NCBI GenBank assembly: GCA_028066595.1
Contig: JALCBJ010000006.1
Span: 27,685 to 91,684, forward strand
Direction: 5' to 3'
Length of the DNA stretch: 64,000 nucleotides
Source: Thermoanaerobaculia bacterium
GTDB lineage: Bacteria > Acidobacteriota > Thermoanaerobaculia > Multivoradales > J023
In this document: one piece after another, positions 34,242-43,506 of the stretch
How the letters are laid out: every line of letters starts with the position of its first letter
How positions within the stretch are numbered: position 1 is the first letter of the stretch
The notes under the pieces: generated by a model
What the model saw: only the letters and a program-made list of their open reading frames with translations
Database searches by the model: none
What the model was told of the DNA's origin: nothing
Translations under genes and position numbers: made by a program

Positions 34242-34945
34242 TTCTCCTCATCGACAACTACGACTCCTTCACCTATAACTTGGTCCAACTCCTGAGGGAG
34301 GCAGGCGCCGAGGTGGAGGTCGTGCGCAACGACGCGATCGAGCCTGCCGAGGTCGCAGCACGCGCCGCTCGGGCAGAGCTCCGGGGTGTCGTGCTATCGC
34401 CCGGCCCGGGGCGCCCCGAGAACGCCGGCATGTGTCCGGCCCTCTTCGCTGCCCGACCCGATCTGCCGATCCTGGGGGTCTGCTTGGGTCACCAATGCCT
34501 CGGCCATGCCTGGGGCGCCATGGTCGAACGTGCCCCCAAACTGATGCACGGAAAGACGTCGATGGTGCGCTACCAGGACGACCCACTCTTCGAGGGTCTG
34601 CAGAATCCTTTCCAGGCCACCCGGTACCATAGCTTGGCCGTGCGCGACGGCTCGCTCCCAGCGGAGCTGAAGCCCATCGCATGGTGTGCTGATCCGGCAA
34701 CGGAAGGAGGGGACGAAGGGACCGTGATGGCACTCCGCCACCGTGAGCTGCCGTATTGGGGCGTTCAATTTCACCCGGAGTCGGTCCTCACCCATGCCGG
34801 CGTCCACATGCTGCGGAACTTCCTGCGCATCTGTGGCATCGCCGTTTCCGAAGAACCACCTCAACCGTTGGTCGATGAAGCGCACCTCGAGGCGGTCATG
34901 GCAGCTATCACCGAGGCCGACCTGAGCTCTGCAGAACATCCCTGA
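34238..34945 (+). CDS. trpG: Anthranilate synthase component II (glutamine amidotransferase)
   Basis: A 235-residue class I amidotransferase. It has ILLIDNYDSFTYNLVQLL, LSPGPGRPENAG, the nucleophile in LGVCLGHQCLGHAWG, and WGVQFHPESVLT. It is about 40 residues longer than typical TrpG, with an acidic C-terminal tail. It may also serve folate synthesis as PabA, as in many bacteria with one such gene. ATGA overlap with trpE favours 1:1 synthesis. Confidence 0.94.
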   Translation: MILLIDNYDSFTYNLVQLLREAGAEVEVVRNDAIEPAEVAARAARAELRGVVLSPGPGRPENAGMCPALFAARPDLPILGVCLGHQCLGHAWGAMVERAPKLMHGKTSMVRYQDDPLFEGLQNPFQATRYHSLAVRDGSLPAELKPIAWCADPATEGGDEGTVMALRHRELPYWGVQFHPESVLTHAGVHMLRNFLRICGIAVSEEPPQPLVDEAHLEAVMAAITEADLSSAEHP

Positions 34946-34962
34946 GAAGATCCGGAGATCCC

Positions 34963-35976
34963 ATGAGTCGAAACGAGAACGCTGAGCTCCAGGACATCCT
35001 CGCCGGACGCGACCTCTCCCGGGAGGTCACGCAGGCACTGTTCGGCCGCTTGATGGACGGCGAGCTCAGCGACGTAGTGAAGTCGGCCCTCCTGGTGGGC
35101 TTGGCGATGAAGGGTGAGGCCGCCTCCGAGATCGCCGGAGCGGCGTCGGCCATGCGAAAACGGGTGCTGACCATTCCCCATACGGTGGCCAAGGTCGTGG
35201 ACACCTGCGGCACCGGCGGAGACGGCAAAGGAACGTTCAACATCTCGACAGCGGCGGCTTTGGTAGCCGCTGCGGCAGGGGTACCTGTAGCGAAACATGG
35301 CAACCGATCGGTCAGCTCCAAGTCGGGCTCGGCCGACGTCCTCGCCGAGTTGGGTGTACGCATCGACCTGACACCCGACGAAGCAGGCCGCTGTCTGCAT
35401 GCCGTGGGGATCGCATTTCTCTTCGCGCCCAAGCTGCATCCGGCGATGAAGGAGGTCATGCCGGTACGCAGAGAGCTCGGAGTACGCACCATCTTCAACG
35501 TGCTCGGCCCGCTGACCAATCCGGCGGGAGCTCAGCGGCAGGTGGTGGGCGTCTTCGCACAGCACCTCGTCGACACTGTCGCCGATGTGCTCGCCGAGCT
35601 GGGTTCAGAGCACGCCTTCGTGGTCCATGGCTCCGACGGTCTCGACGAAATCACGCTCACCGGCCCCACACGTATCGCCGAAGTACGCCGGGGTGAGGTG
35701 CGCACCTACGAAATCGGTCCGGGCGACCTGGGTCTGGATGTCTGCCAACCCGCGGACTTGGCAGGAGGCACGCCGCAAGAAAACGCCGAGGCGATGCGCC
35801 GCGTACTGGGCGGTGAAGAGGGCCCCCTACTCGACATCACCGCCGCCAACGCCGGCGCAGCCATGGTGGCGGGAGGACTGGTCATGGACCTTGCGGAAGC
35901 TGTCGAAGCCGCCCGTGAGGTCATCCTCTCCGGTCTCGCGCAGGCGAAGCTGGAGGAACTCGCGGCCTGGTCCTGA
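34963..35976 (+). CDS. trpD: Anthranilate phosphoribosyltransferase
   Basis: A 337-residue enzyme transferring phosphoribose from PRPP to anthranilate. The PRPP site is clear: VVDTCGTGGDGKGTFNISTAAALVAAAAGVPVAKHGNRSVSSKSGSADVL; KLHPAMKEVMPVRRELGVRTIFNVLGPLTNPA follows. It is 17 bases after trpG and is the last recognisable gene of the operon; trpC, trpF, trpB and trpA must lie elsewhere. Both HisG and TrpD consume PRPP, which gives metabolic sense to joint control. Confidence 0.96.
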   Translation: MSRNENAELQDILAGRDLSREVTQALFGRLMDGELSDVVKSALLVGLAMKGEAASEIAGAASAMRKRVLTIPHTVAKVVDTCGTGGDGKGTFNISTAAALVAAAAGVPVAKHGNRSVSSKSGSADVLAELGVRIDLTPDEAGRCLHAVGIAFLFAPKLHPAMKEVMPVRRELGVRTIFNVLGPLTNPAGAQRQVVGVFAQHLVDTVADVLAELGSEHAFVVHGSDGLDEITLTGPTRIAEVRRGEVRTYEIGPGDLGLDVCQPADLAGGTPQENAEAMRRVLGGEEGPLLDITAANAGAAMVAGGLVMDLAEAVEAAREVILSGLAQAKLEELAAWS

Positions 35977-36055
35977 ACCGTCCGTGCCCTGTCTTCTACC
36001 CAGAAGGCATGCCGTCGCCTTGGCTTCCTAGACTCCGCCGAATAAGCTCCGCCGC

Positions 36056-36772
36056 ATGCACATCGCTTTCGATGCCGACGACACGCTCTGGCACAACGAG
36101 TCGATCTTCAACTGGACCCAGGAACGGGTGGCCGAGTTGCTCGCCGACTGGACGCCGGCGGAAGCGTTGGGCCAGCGGCTGAACATCATAGAGCGTCGCA
36201 ATCTCGATCTGTTCGGCTACGGCAGCAAGGGATTCACACTGTCGCTGATCGAGACCGCGTTGGAGCTCTCGGAAGAAAACGTACCAGCATCGGTGATCCG
36301 GCAGATCCTCGACTACGGAAAGGCGATGATCGAGCATCCGGTGGAGCTTCTCCCCGGCGTGCGATCGACCCTCGAGTTACTCGGCGCGGAGCACCCGCTG
36401 CTCTTGATCACCAAAGGTGAGCTGTTCCACCAAGAGACCAAAATCGCCCGCTCCGGACTGGCCGATCACTTCGACGTGATCGAGATCGTTTCCGAGAAAG
36501 ATCCCGAGACGTACCGACGCGTGTTGGCGAGCCACGACATCGACGCCGCTCGCTTCGTCATGATCGGCAACTCGGTCAAATCCGACGTGCTGCCCGTGGT
36601 GTCCATCGGGGGCCAAGCCATTCACGTGCCCTACGAGTCGACCTGGGAGCTCGACATGGTGGAACACCGCGGCGCGGACGAAGAGGGTTTCTTCGTGGCC
36701 GCGACCATGGCCGACGTACCCGATGTCATCCAGCAGATCGCCTCGTTGGGCTGGAACACACTGGCCGATTGA
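36056..36772 (+). CDS. HAD superfamily hydrolase
   Basis: A 238-residue phosphatase-like protein. HAD motif I is FDADDTLWHNE (nucleophile D6, acid/base D8), motif II is LLITKGE, motif III K near SEKDPETYRR, and motif IV GNSVKSDV. The helical cap between residues 15 and 95 is of the C1 type. It lies 79 bases after trpD on the same strand, with possible separate promoter elements (TAGACT, 36029-36034). HisB here lacks a phosphatase domain, so this gene is a candidate histidinol-phosphatase by context only; its closest look-alikes are generic HAD proteins such as YjjG/GPH types. Confidence 0.88.
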   Translation: MHIAFDADDTLWHNESIFNWTQERVAELLADWTPAEALGQRLNIIERRNLDLFGYGSKGFTLSLIETALELSEENVPASVIRQILDYGKAMIEHPVELLPGVRSTLELLGAEHPLLLITKGELFHQETKIARSGLADHFDVIEIVSEKDPETYRRVLASHDIDAARFVMIGNSVKSDVLPVVSIGGQAIHVPYESTWELDMVEHRGADEEGFFVAATMADVPDVIQQIASLGWNTLAD

Positions 36773-36837
36773 GAGCCGAATGAGATTCTTCGTCGGATAT
36801 CTCGCGATCAGATCGATGTTGTACTAGCATATAGCTA

Positions 36838-39717
36838 ATGTTGAAACTAGCTTCTGCGCTGGCGCGCCTGCGGCCCGCCATGGGCCACAGTGCCGCTCTG
36901 CTTCCCCTGATCGTCGCCTCCCTCGGCCCCCTCGCGCAGGCGGCCCACGCCGCCGCTCCCGAGTTTCAGCAAGAGACCGACCTGGAACTCTGGGATGGAC
37001 GATTCACCGTGCGTGTGACGTTCACCGACGGCCTGTCCGGCCCACGGACCGCACAGGTCAGCAGTGCGCGCCACCGTAGCGCGGTACTGCATTTCTTCCA
37101 CCCGACCAATCCCGAGCTGATGGTCAAAATCCTCGACGGTCGGGAGATCAACGGCCATTTCTGGTTCCTCTATGGCGCCATCACCACTCTGGCTGTGGAG
37201 CTCGAGCTGGAAGACCGCGTGACCGGCGTGACGCGGACCTACCGCAAGGCCGAAGGCTGGCCTCAGGGTGCCGCCGATGTTGCGGCTTTCCCCGACTCCA
37301 GCTCCACCGGCACCGGAGTTGCCGCACAGATTCGGCCGCCGACCTTCGCACCTACCCCGATGAGCGCACCCACCAGCGGACGCTGCGTTCCAGACGCCTC
37401 GACACTCTGTTTTCAGGCCGGCCGGTTCCGTGTCACCGGTTCCTGGCGTCTCGACGGCTCGACCTCTATTGCCCGTGTCGCCCCGGGCAGCGACCGGTCC
37501 GGTTACCTCTGGTTCTTCGATCCCGACAATCCGGAGGTGCTGATCAAGATCTTGGACGGCCGTCCGATCAACGACTCGTTCTGGGTCATGTTCGGTTCTG
37601 CAACTCACCTCCCCTTTCGGCTCGTTGTCACCGATCTGGAGACCGGAATCGCGAAGTCGTTCCCGGGAGACGAGTTCGGCGGCGGTGCGGATGTGTTCAG
37701 CTTCGGCCCCCACGGTGACCACCCGGCCCCGCCGGACATCCTGCTGCCGGCGGACGGTGACGTCGTCAATCCCCACGATCCGGCGCTGTGGACCGACGCC
37801 AGGTCCAGTGCCTCCGATTCCGGTTGCCTCGACTATCGGATCCAAGAACGAACCCCGGCCGGCGAGCGACTGGTATGGCGGGCCGACTGCCTACGTGGGG
37901 CCGAGAGCTATCACCCTCACCTCGAAGAGGGGAATTTCGTCGACGATTCGGTAGCGGCCGGCAAACTGGCCGGAGAAACCGAGCATCGGCTCCTCGTTCG
38001 GCAGCGGCGAACCGAAGCCGATGGTGAGATCGGAGGGCCCTGGGCGGAACAAACCTTCCGGACCGGCCCCATCGAGGGTGTCGTCTATTCACTGGTCGCA
38101 GGTGGAGCCCTGGATCTGCCGGCTCCTACCTGGAAGGCGGGTGGCGAACCCGTGCATCTTCCCGACGCGTCGTGTGTGCTTCGGATGCAGAGCGGTATCG
38201 CTCCGATCCTCAGCTTCCAAAGCGCACGCGATGGCGAAGTCGCCGAGTGCCAGGTGGCGTCACCGCCAGCCGAGCCGGCCGCAGTGCGTGTCACGGTCGG
38301 CGATTGCACCCGTCGCCTCCGGCTGCCGGCCAGCGAGATCCGTTGGCGGACTTCGACGGGCCGCTCCCTCGGGGCTTCGCTGCCAGATCTCGATCTATCG
38401 CCAGGGGATACCGCTCGTTTCGACGTCTCGTCAGGTGGTAGCTCGTTCTTCGCGGTCGAAAACACGTCCGGCATCCTCGACCTCGAGAGGCTCGCTCGAC
38501 ACTCCGCCTCTCCCTGGTGGTTGGCGCCCGGCCTCGAGATCGAGCGAATTCACACACCGGGTCTCGCGTTGCCGGTGAATCTGACGCCGGGCCCTGGTCT
38601 TCGAGTCCCGGCACACGAAGCCTCACCCGATGACCCACTCTTCTACATCACCGAGCTCTACGGCACGATCCGGGTGCTGCGCCGCGACGAAGGCTTCGGG
38701 ACTTTCGTCGACGAACTGCTCGACTTCGATCCCACAGGGGATTTTCCCGGCAGCGGCGAGATGGGTTTGGTGGGAACCGCGATCGACCCGACCAACGGTG
38801 ACCTGCTGGCGACCCTCGTATACCCGAGCACCAACCCGGATCCCTTGTTCGGATTCTCCGGGCGCGTCGTGCGCCTGCCCAGTGACGACGGCGGGCGTAC
38901 CGCCGCGGGTGTGGAGACCGTTCTCGATTTGGGACCGGAGACTCGCCAGTCCAGAGCGCATCAGATCTCACACCTGAGCTTCGGTCCCGACGGCATGTTG
39001 TACGTCCATGTAGGGGACGGCTTTGCATTCCAGCAATCGCAAGATCTCGACAGCTTTGCAGGCAAGATCCTCCGGCTACGGCCCGACGGCACGGCACCGA
39101 CGGACAACCCCTTCTATGACGCCACCGACGGCATCACAGCAGCCGACTACCTCTACTCCCTCGGAATGCGCAATCCTTTCGGCGGCGATTGGGGCCCCGA
39201 TGGACGCCTCTACGTAGCGGAAAACGGCCTGTCGGTGGACCGACTCGCCCGAATCGAACCGGGCTTCAACTACGCCTGGGGACAGAACGGCGAGGGTACG
39301 GACGAACAGATGAGGGTCGGCGCACTGTTCAACTGGCCGGAGGCGGTAACTCCTTTCGATCTTCTCTTCATGCCTGCAGGACCGAGCTCCCTTCCCGAGG
39401 ACTGGTCAGGGAAGGCGCTGGTGTCGGAGTTCGGACCCACCTATGGCTTCGGCGCCACCCGACGCGGCAAACGCCTCGTCCTATTCGATCTCGACGACGG
39501 GCCTATCCAGCCACGGACCGTCCTGCGCTACGACGGCCAGGGTCCCGCCACCGTTGCCGCCGCAGCCGTAGTCAGCGGTACGCCGGAGCATGACGGTCTC
39601 TATTTCGTCGATTTCTTTCCAGAGCCCTTCGACGACCCGGAAGCCGATCCGGCAGCGCCCGGGGCCCGGCTCTGGCGGGTCCGAGTCCAGGCACCCACTC
39701 TCGGTGACACTGAATGA
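36838..39717 (+). CDS. Secreted PQQ-type glucose/sorbosone dehydrogenase-like protein
   Basis: A 959-residue exported protein with a signal peptide (about 1-39, ending AHAAAP). Two copies of a beta-rich domain follow (51-139 and 191-278), each with FFxPxNPE.x.KILDGR.IN..FW; I know this repeat only from large acidobacterial secreted proteins. A middle beta-sandwich region (about 290-500) leads to a six-bladed propeller (about 555-950) with the GSDH pattern LTPGPGL, MGLVGTAIDP, HLSFGPDGMLYVHVGDG, GKILRLRPDGTAPTDNPF, SLGMRNPF and GPDGRLYVAENG. It should oxidise sugars in the periplasm if PQQ is supplied. A TAGCAT box ends seven bases before the ATG. Confidence 0.85.
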   Translation: MLKLASALARLRPAMGHSAALLPLIVASLGPLAQAAHAAAPEFQQETDLELWDGRFTVRVTFTDGLSGPRTAQVSSARHRSAVLHFFHPTNPELMVKILDGREINGHFWFLYGAITTLAVELELEDRVTGVTRTYRKAEGWPQGAADVAAFPDSSSTGTGVAAQIRPPTFAPTPMSAPTSGRCVPDASTLCFQAGRFRVTGSWRLDGSTSIARVAPGSDRSGYLWFFDPDNPEVLIKILDGRPINDSFWVMFGSATHLPFRLVVTDLETGIAKSFPGDEFGGGADVFSFGPHGDHPAPPDILLPADGDVVNPHDPALWTDARSSASDSGCLDYRIQERTPAGERLVWRADCLRGAESYHPHLEEGNFVDDSVAAGKLAGETEHRLLVRQRRTEADGEIGGPWAEQTFRTGPIEGVVYSLVAGGALDLPAPTWKAGGEPVHLPDASCVLRMQSGIAPILSFQSARDGEVAECQVASPPAEPAAVRVTVGDCTRRLRLPASEIRWRTSTGRSLGASLPDLDLSPGDTARFDVSSGGSSFFAVENTSGILDLERLARHSASPWWLAPGLEIERIHTPGLALPVNLTPGPGLRVPAHEASPDDPLFYITELYGTIRVLRRDEGFGTFVDELLDFDPTGDFPGSGEMGLVGTAIDPTNGDLLATLVYPSTNPDPLFGFSGRVVRLPSDDGGRTAAGVETVLDLGPETRQSRAHQISHLSFGPDGMLYVHVGDGFAFQQSQDLDSFAGKILRLRPDGTAPTDNPFYDATDGITAADYLYSLGMRNPFGGDWGPDGRLYVAENGLSVDRLARIEPGFNYAWGQNGEGTDEQMRVGALFNWPEAVTPFDLLFMPAGPSSLPEDWSGKALVSEFGPTYGFGATRRGKRLVLFDLDDGPIQPRTVLRYDGQGPATVAAAAVVSGTPEHDGLYFVDFFPEPFDDPEADPAAPGARLWRVRVQAPTLGDTE

Positions 39718-40032
39718 CACCGCGTTGACATATTTCGCCACAGCGCCATTTCTCGTCACTCCAGCTCGTTCGAGAGTGCTTCACTGGACGAATCGTGTCA
39801 CTAGCGGATCGGAAACCCGCTAGAAACCGTGCTTCCGAACCTGGCAACGATCTTGCTCTAAGGAATGGCGTGGATCTCGCGGGAGGGATCCGAGGACCTT
39901 CGCCTTCTCCTGAATTGCAACGGCCAATGGCCGAATCCAAAAGCCGCCGTTTTCGGCGGCTTTTTTCTTTCCCTTTTCCTCGAACTCGGATCCGCGGCGA
40001 GCCACAGGTCTATGTGGCGCCGTCCCAACCGT
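39718..40032. other. Convergent intergenic region with bidirectional terminator
   Basis: 315 bp between two convergent genes. No gene is recognised. The only clear element is the bidirectional terminator at 39939-39964, listed separately. Confidence 0.6.
39939..39964. terminator. Bidirectional intrinsic terminator
   Basis: AAAAGCCGCCG (39939-39949) and CGGCGGCTTTT (39954-39964) form a perfect 11-bp stem with a TTTT loop. On the plus strand it runs into TTTTTTCTTT, on the minus strand into TTTT. It serves the dehydrogenase gene (plus) and the CRTAC1 gene (minus), which converge here. It is the best intrinsic terminator in the window. Confidence 0.9.
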
Positions 40033-43000
40033 TCAAGGTATCTCTTTTTGCCGGAAGACCGTCCGCGTCTGATAGCTGCGCAAGAAGTCACGATGAGCAG
40101 GGGTGTCGGGGTATGCATGGCCTCGCGGATCTGGGTACCCCTCCATGTCGGAATAGGGCAATGGGCCGACGCTCTGGGATGCCGTCGTGTTGATATCGGC
40201 ATCCTTGACCCAACCATCGGTGAACAGCACCCAGCGGCGGACCCAGCCGTCGGGTAGCGGCGGTAGGTTCGTGTTGTCGTAGACGACGGTCATCTCGTCG
40301 CCAGCAGCCATGACGGCGTAGCGATCATCGGCTGCTCGCACCAGCTCCGAAACGTCACCAAAGCGGGTGAAGGCGCCGACCATCGGTCGAAAGGGAGAGT
40401 CGCTGCGGACCGTTCGGTAGTCGAATAGATGTGGGCCATCGGGCGAGTGGCGAACCAGACGCGAGAAACCCCGGGGATGAAGGTCTGCGGATACGGGCGA
40501 TAGCGCTGTGATCCGAGGTGTGGAGTCGCTGCGCCGGGCCAGCGCCGCGGCATCCCAGTAGATCTGGAGATTCGTCCGCAAGCGCAGTCTCAGCCCATCA
40601 CTCGTTTCTAGCTCCGGAGGCAAGTCGACCACCATCCCCTTGCGTTTCCCCGCAGGGAAGCCGACGAACGGCGCCACGGTCTGCCAGCGCCCGTCCACCT
40701 CGACCTCGAGTTCGGGCCCATACGGGTCCAGCATCGGATCGGCCGCGAGCGCTACGTTGATACTCGTATCGGTGGGGAACGTCCAACCCCATAGCAAAAA
40801 ACGGAGACTGCCCGCGAAGTCGGTGCCGAGGCCGAGATCACCGAACTCCAACTCCAATGTCTGTCCCGAGGTCAGCCCTTGGTATCGGGTCAGAGCGAGG
40901 TCGCCGACATAGATCTCGTCGCGATGAGCGAGCTGGCGACGAACATCCCGTGATTCCTCCGCCAGATAGAGCTTCGCTCCCTTGGGTGGAACGATGTCTT
41001 CGACGAGCTGGATAGGCAGCTCCGATGGATATGGCGGTGGCAATATGCGTTCGTCCACCACCAGCTCGGCGGAGGCTGGGTGGTCCACTGCATAGAGCAC
41101 CTGCTCGTCCACGTACGCGGCCTCCCAAAGCTCCTCGGTCACCGCGAGCCAGAGTTCGTTACCCACCGGACGCAGCGCATCTGGCGGAAGCAGCACCGCG
41201 TCACGAGCGCTCTGGTGGGGCGCCGGGCGTCCGTCGGCCATCACCATCCCGAGAGGCGATCGCCACATGAGATCGGTGACGAAGCGGAATCCGTCGCCGT
41301 CCCAGGTATACAGAAACGGGCACGAGCCCTTGAGCACCTGCTCCTCCACCAGGCTCTGGTCAGCCGCGACATGCTGCCAGATCTGCGACAACCCGTTGGG
41401 CCACACAACCCGGACGACGTCGGCCCGACGGCGGGAACCCAGTCCGACGTGGTTGACACCCCCTTCCCCGGAAAGGACCATCAGCCGTCCGCCGACCCGA
41501 GCCTCGATACGAGTGAACAGACCTTGGGTGTTGTTCTTCGAGTTGTTGTGCTCGCGACCCACCAGGGTGAGTCGCAGCCAGTGGTTCTCGTTGCCGGAGT
41601 CGTTGCGCCACAGGTGAAGTTGGCCGTCTTCGCCGAGGGCCGTCAGGTCGAGATCGCCGTCGTCGTCGAGGTCGGCGGCCATCAGCTGGTGGATCAACGA
41701 GCCGGCAAACTCTTCCGAGGCCAGGGATTCCGCCTGAAACCCGCCGTCGCGACGCCGCAGCAGCTCGAGACCGGCGCCACTTCGTACTCGGCGGATCACC
41801 ACGTCGAGATCGCCGTCGTTGTCGAGGTCAGCAACTACGGCGGCCTGCCACCCTTCCGTCGTCTGCCCCTGGAAGGCCTGTTGATCGCGCACGAAACCGC
41901 CATCGTGGAACCGCCAGAGCTCGGCACCGCCACGACCCCAGAAGATCAGGTCGAAACGGCCGTCGCCATCGAAATCACCCAGCTCGATCTGTCGAGCACT
42001 CGGTGCGGCGTTCGCGAGGCCGATGGAGCTCGTGGACTCCACCAGGGCGCCGGCTCGGCGATTGTCGAGGTATGCCACCGTACCGGCGCGAATGACCACA
42101 ACGTCGAGATCGCCATCGTCGTCGAAGTCCGCCGAAGCGACATCGGTGACCCGGTGCTCCGAAACGAGACCCATACTTCCGGCCTGATCCGTCCAGGTGC
42201 TGCCGTCGTTCCGCAGATACCGAAAACCCGTGAACAGGTCGAGATCGCCGTCGTGGTCGACGTCGAGGGGCCAAAGGCCTTCGATCTGGCCCCCGGCGTC
42301 GAGGGAGAACAGCGCCGAGGGTGGTGCGGGATCCTCGATCCATGAAGAGAGGATGACGACCTTCCGTGCCTCGGGCCCGGCCCACACCAGATCGGTCTCT
42401 CCGTCGCCACTGAGGTCCCAGCTCCCCACCGCTTCGACAGCACCCGAAGATTCCAGTCGACGTAGTCGGTCCAGGTCCTCCACCTCGAACCACCCAGAAT
42501 CTCCGGCGGCGAGCAACGTGTCGCGCCCGCGTCGCCGTGCCGGGACGAGATGGGATACGCCCAAAGTCTGGCTTCCCGAATAGACGAAAACCAGCTCCGG
42601 GTCGGCACCACCCTGGACGCTGACGGGCAGAGGCGGCAGGAAGTCCTGCATGGCGAAAGTCTCGCCTCCGACGCCTCCGGAGAGTCGCTGGCTACCGAGC
42701 CGATAGAGATCGTGGGCGCGCAGCAGATTGTGCAGAACGGCGGCACGGGGGCGCGCCATCTCGAGAGCATCGTCGGTGGCCCCCTCGGCGCCGAAATCGA
42801 AGCCAAAGGCAGCCGAGCCCAATCGTTCCTGCAGGTCGGCAGCGTGCTTCGCTGCCTGCTCCGACGCTACAGCGAAACCGCCGAGACGTTTCCCGACCGC
42901 GTCGAGGGCATCGGCCGCAGCGACCGCGTCGCCCGCGGCCAACGCCGACTCCAAAAGCAACAGCCCGAGCATGAGATTCTCGGGATCCCGGTCGTGGGCA

Positions 43001-43506
43001 CGGAGCAAGGCCGATAGCTGCGCCGAAGCCGCACCCTCCTCGGAGGCCTGAAGCTCGCGTAAACGAAGCGCCTGCAGGTAGTGGGGCCGCGCGTCGTCGG
43101 GATGGGCCGCGATGAAGCGCGTCGTCATGTCATGCCAGCGGGCCTCTGCCGCTGGCTCGAAACGCAGGCTCCACGTCACGGCAAAGAGCGCTTCGGGGTT
43201 GTCCGGGTCGAGGGCCAGAGCCCGATCGACTTGCCGTAGCGCCTCCTCAGAGCGACCGAGGGCGAAGTAGGAGATCGCCAGGTCGACGGCCGGCAGGACG
43301 TTGTCGGGCAGGATCGTGGCCAGTTCCTCCAGGCGCTCGGCAGCCCGGCCGAAGCGGCCTTGCTCCAGATCCGCCAGGGCGCCCGAACGAAGCTCCACAG
43401 CGCGACGAAAGTCAGCCTCACCGGGCTGCTGGGCTCGTGGCTGAGCTGCCAAGGTGCCGACGCCGATGAGCCCGAGTAGCGTCAGCACGGCCCCGACGCA
43501 CTTCAT
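40033..43506 (-). CDS. CRTAC1-type TPR / FG-GAP / ASPIC-UnbV secreted protein
   Basis: The ATG at 43506 overlaps the stop of the preceding gene (ATGA) and gives about 1157 residues with a signal peptide (MKCVGAVLTLLGLIGVGTLAAQ). Residues 30-210 form TPR-like helices. The centre is a beta-propeller of FG-GAP/VCBS repeats with calcium loops such as DVDHDGDLDLF, DFDDDGDLDVVVI, DLDNDGDLDVVI and DLDDDGDLDLTAL. An ASPIC/UnbV motif (VVWPNGLSQIWQ) follows near 750. The last 400 residues are a beta-rich unit (LKGSCPFLYTWDGDGFRFVTDLMWRSPLG...) seen in acidobacterial relatives. A surface or periplasmic adhesion/binding role is likely. Confidence 0.85.
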   Translation of the reverse strand: MKCVGAVLTLLGLIGVGTLAAQPRAQQPGEADFRRAVELRSGALADLEQGRFGRAAERLEELATILPDNVLPAVDLAISYFALGRSEEALRQVDRALALDPDNPEALFAVTWSLRFEPAAEARWHDMTTRFIAAHPDDARPHYLQALRLRELQASEEGAASAQLSALLRAHDRDPENLMLGLLLLESALAAGDAVAAADALDAVGKRLGGFAVASEQAAKHAADLQERLGSAAFGFDFGAEGATDDALEMARPRAAVLHNLLRAHDLYRLGSQRLSGGVGGETFAMQDFLPPLPVSVQGGADPELVFVYSGSQTLGVSHLVPARRRGRDTLLAAGDSGWFEVEDLDRLRRLESSGAVEAVGSWDLSGDGETDLVWAGPEARKVVILSSWIEDPAPPSALFSLDAGGQIEGLWPLDVDHDGDLDLFTGFRYLRNDGSTWTDQAGSMGLVSEHRVTDVASADFDDDGDLDVVVIRAGTVAYLDNRRAGALVESTSSIGLANAAPSARQIELGDFDGDGRFDLIFWGRGGAELWRFHDGGFVRDQQAFQGQTTEGWQAAVVADLDNDGDLDVVIRRVRSGAGLELLRRRDGGFQAESLASEEFAGSLIHQLMAADLDDDGDLDLTALGEDGQLHLWRNDSGNENHWLRLTLVGREHNNSKNNTQGLFTRIEARVGGRLMVLSGEGGVNHVGLGSRRRADVVRVVWPNGLSQIWQHVAADQSLVEEQVLKGSCPFLYTWDGDGFRFVTDLMWRSPLGMVMADGRPAPHQSARDAVLLPPDALRPVGNELWLAVTEELWEAAYVDEQVLYAVDHPASAELVVDERILPPPYPSELPIQLVEDIVPPKGAKLYLAEESRDVRRQLAHRDEIYVGDLALTRYQGLTSGQTLELEFGDLGLGTDFAGSLRFLLWGWTFPTDTSINVALAADPMLDPYGPELEVEVDGRWQTVAPFVGFPAGKRKGMVVDLPPELETSDGLRLRLRTNLQIYWDAAALARRSDSTPRITALSPVSADLHPRGFSRLVRHSPDGPHLFDYRTVRSDSPFRPMVGAFTRFGDVSELVRAADDRYAVMAAGDEMTVVYDNTNLPPLPDGWVRRWVLFTDGWVKDADINTTASQSVGPLPYSDMEGYPDPRGHAYPDTPAHRDFLRSYQTRTVFRQKEIP

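Noticed and set aside
41080..42345. 421-codon plus-strand frame
   Set aside because: It lies antisense to the FG-GAP repeats of the CRTAC1 gene. Repeated Asp/Gly codons give Val/Glu/Ile-rich antisense frames that look protein-like. The same holds for 43983-45215 and, on the minus strand, 52703-51369.
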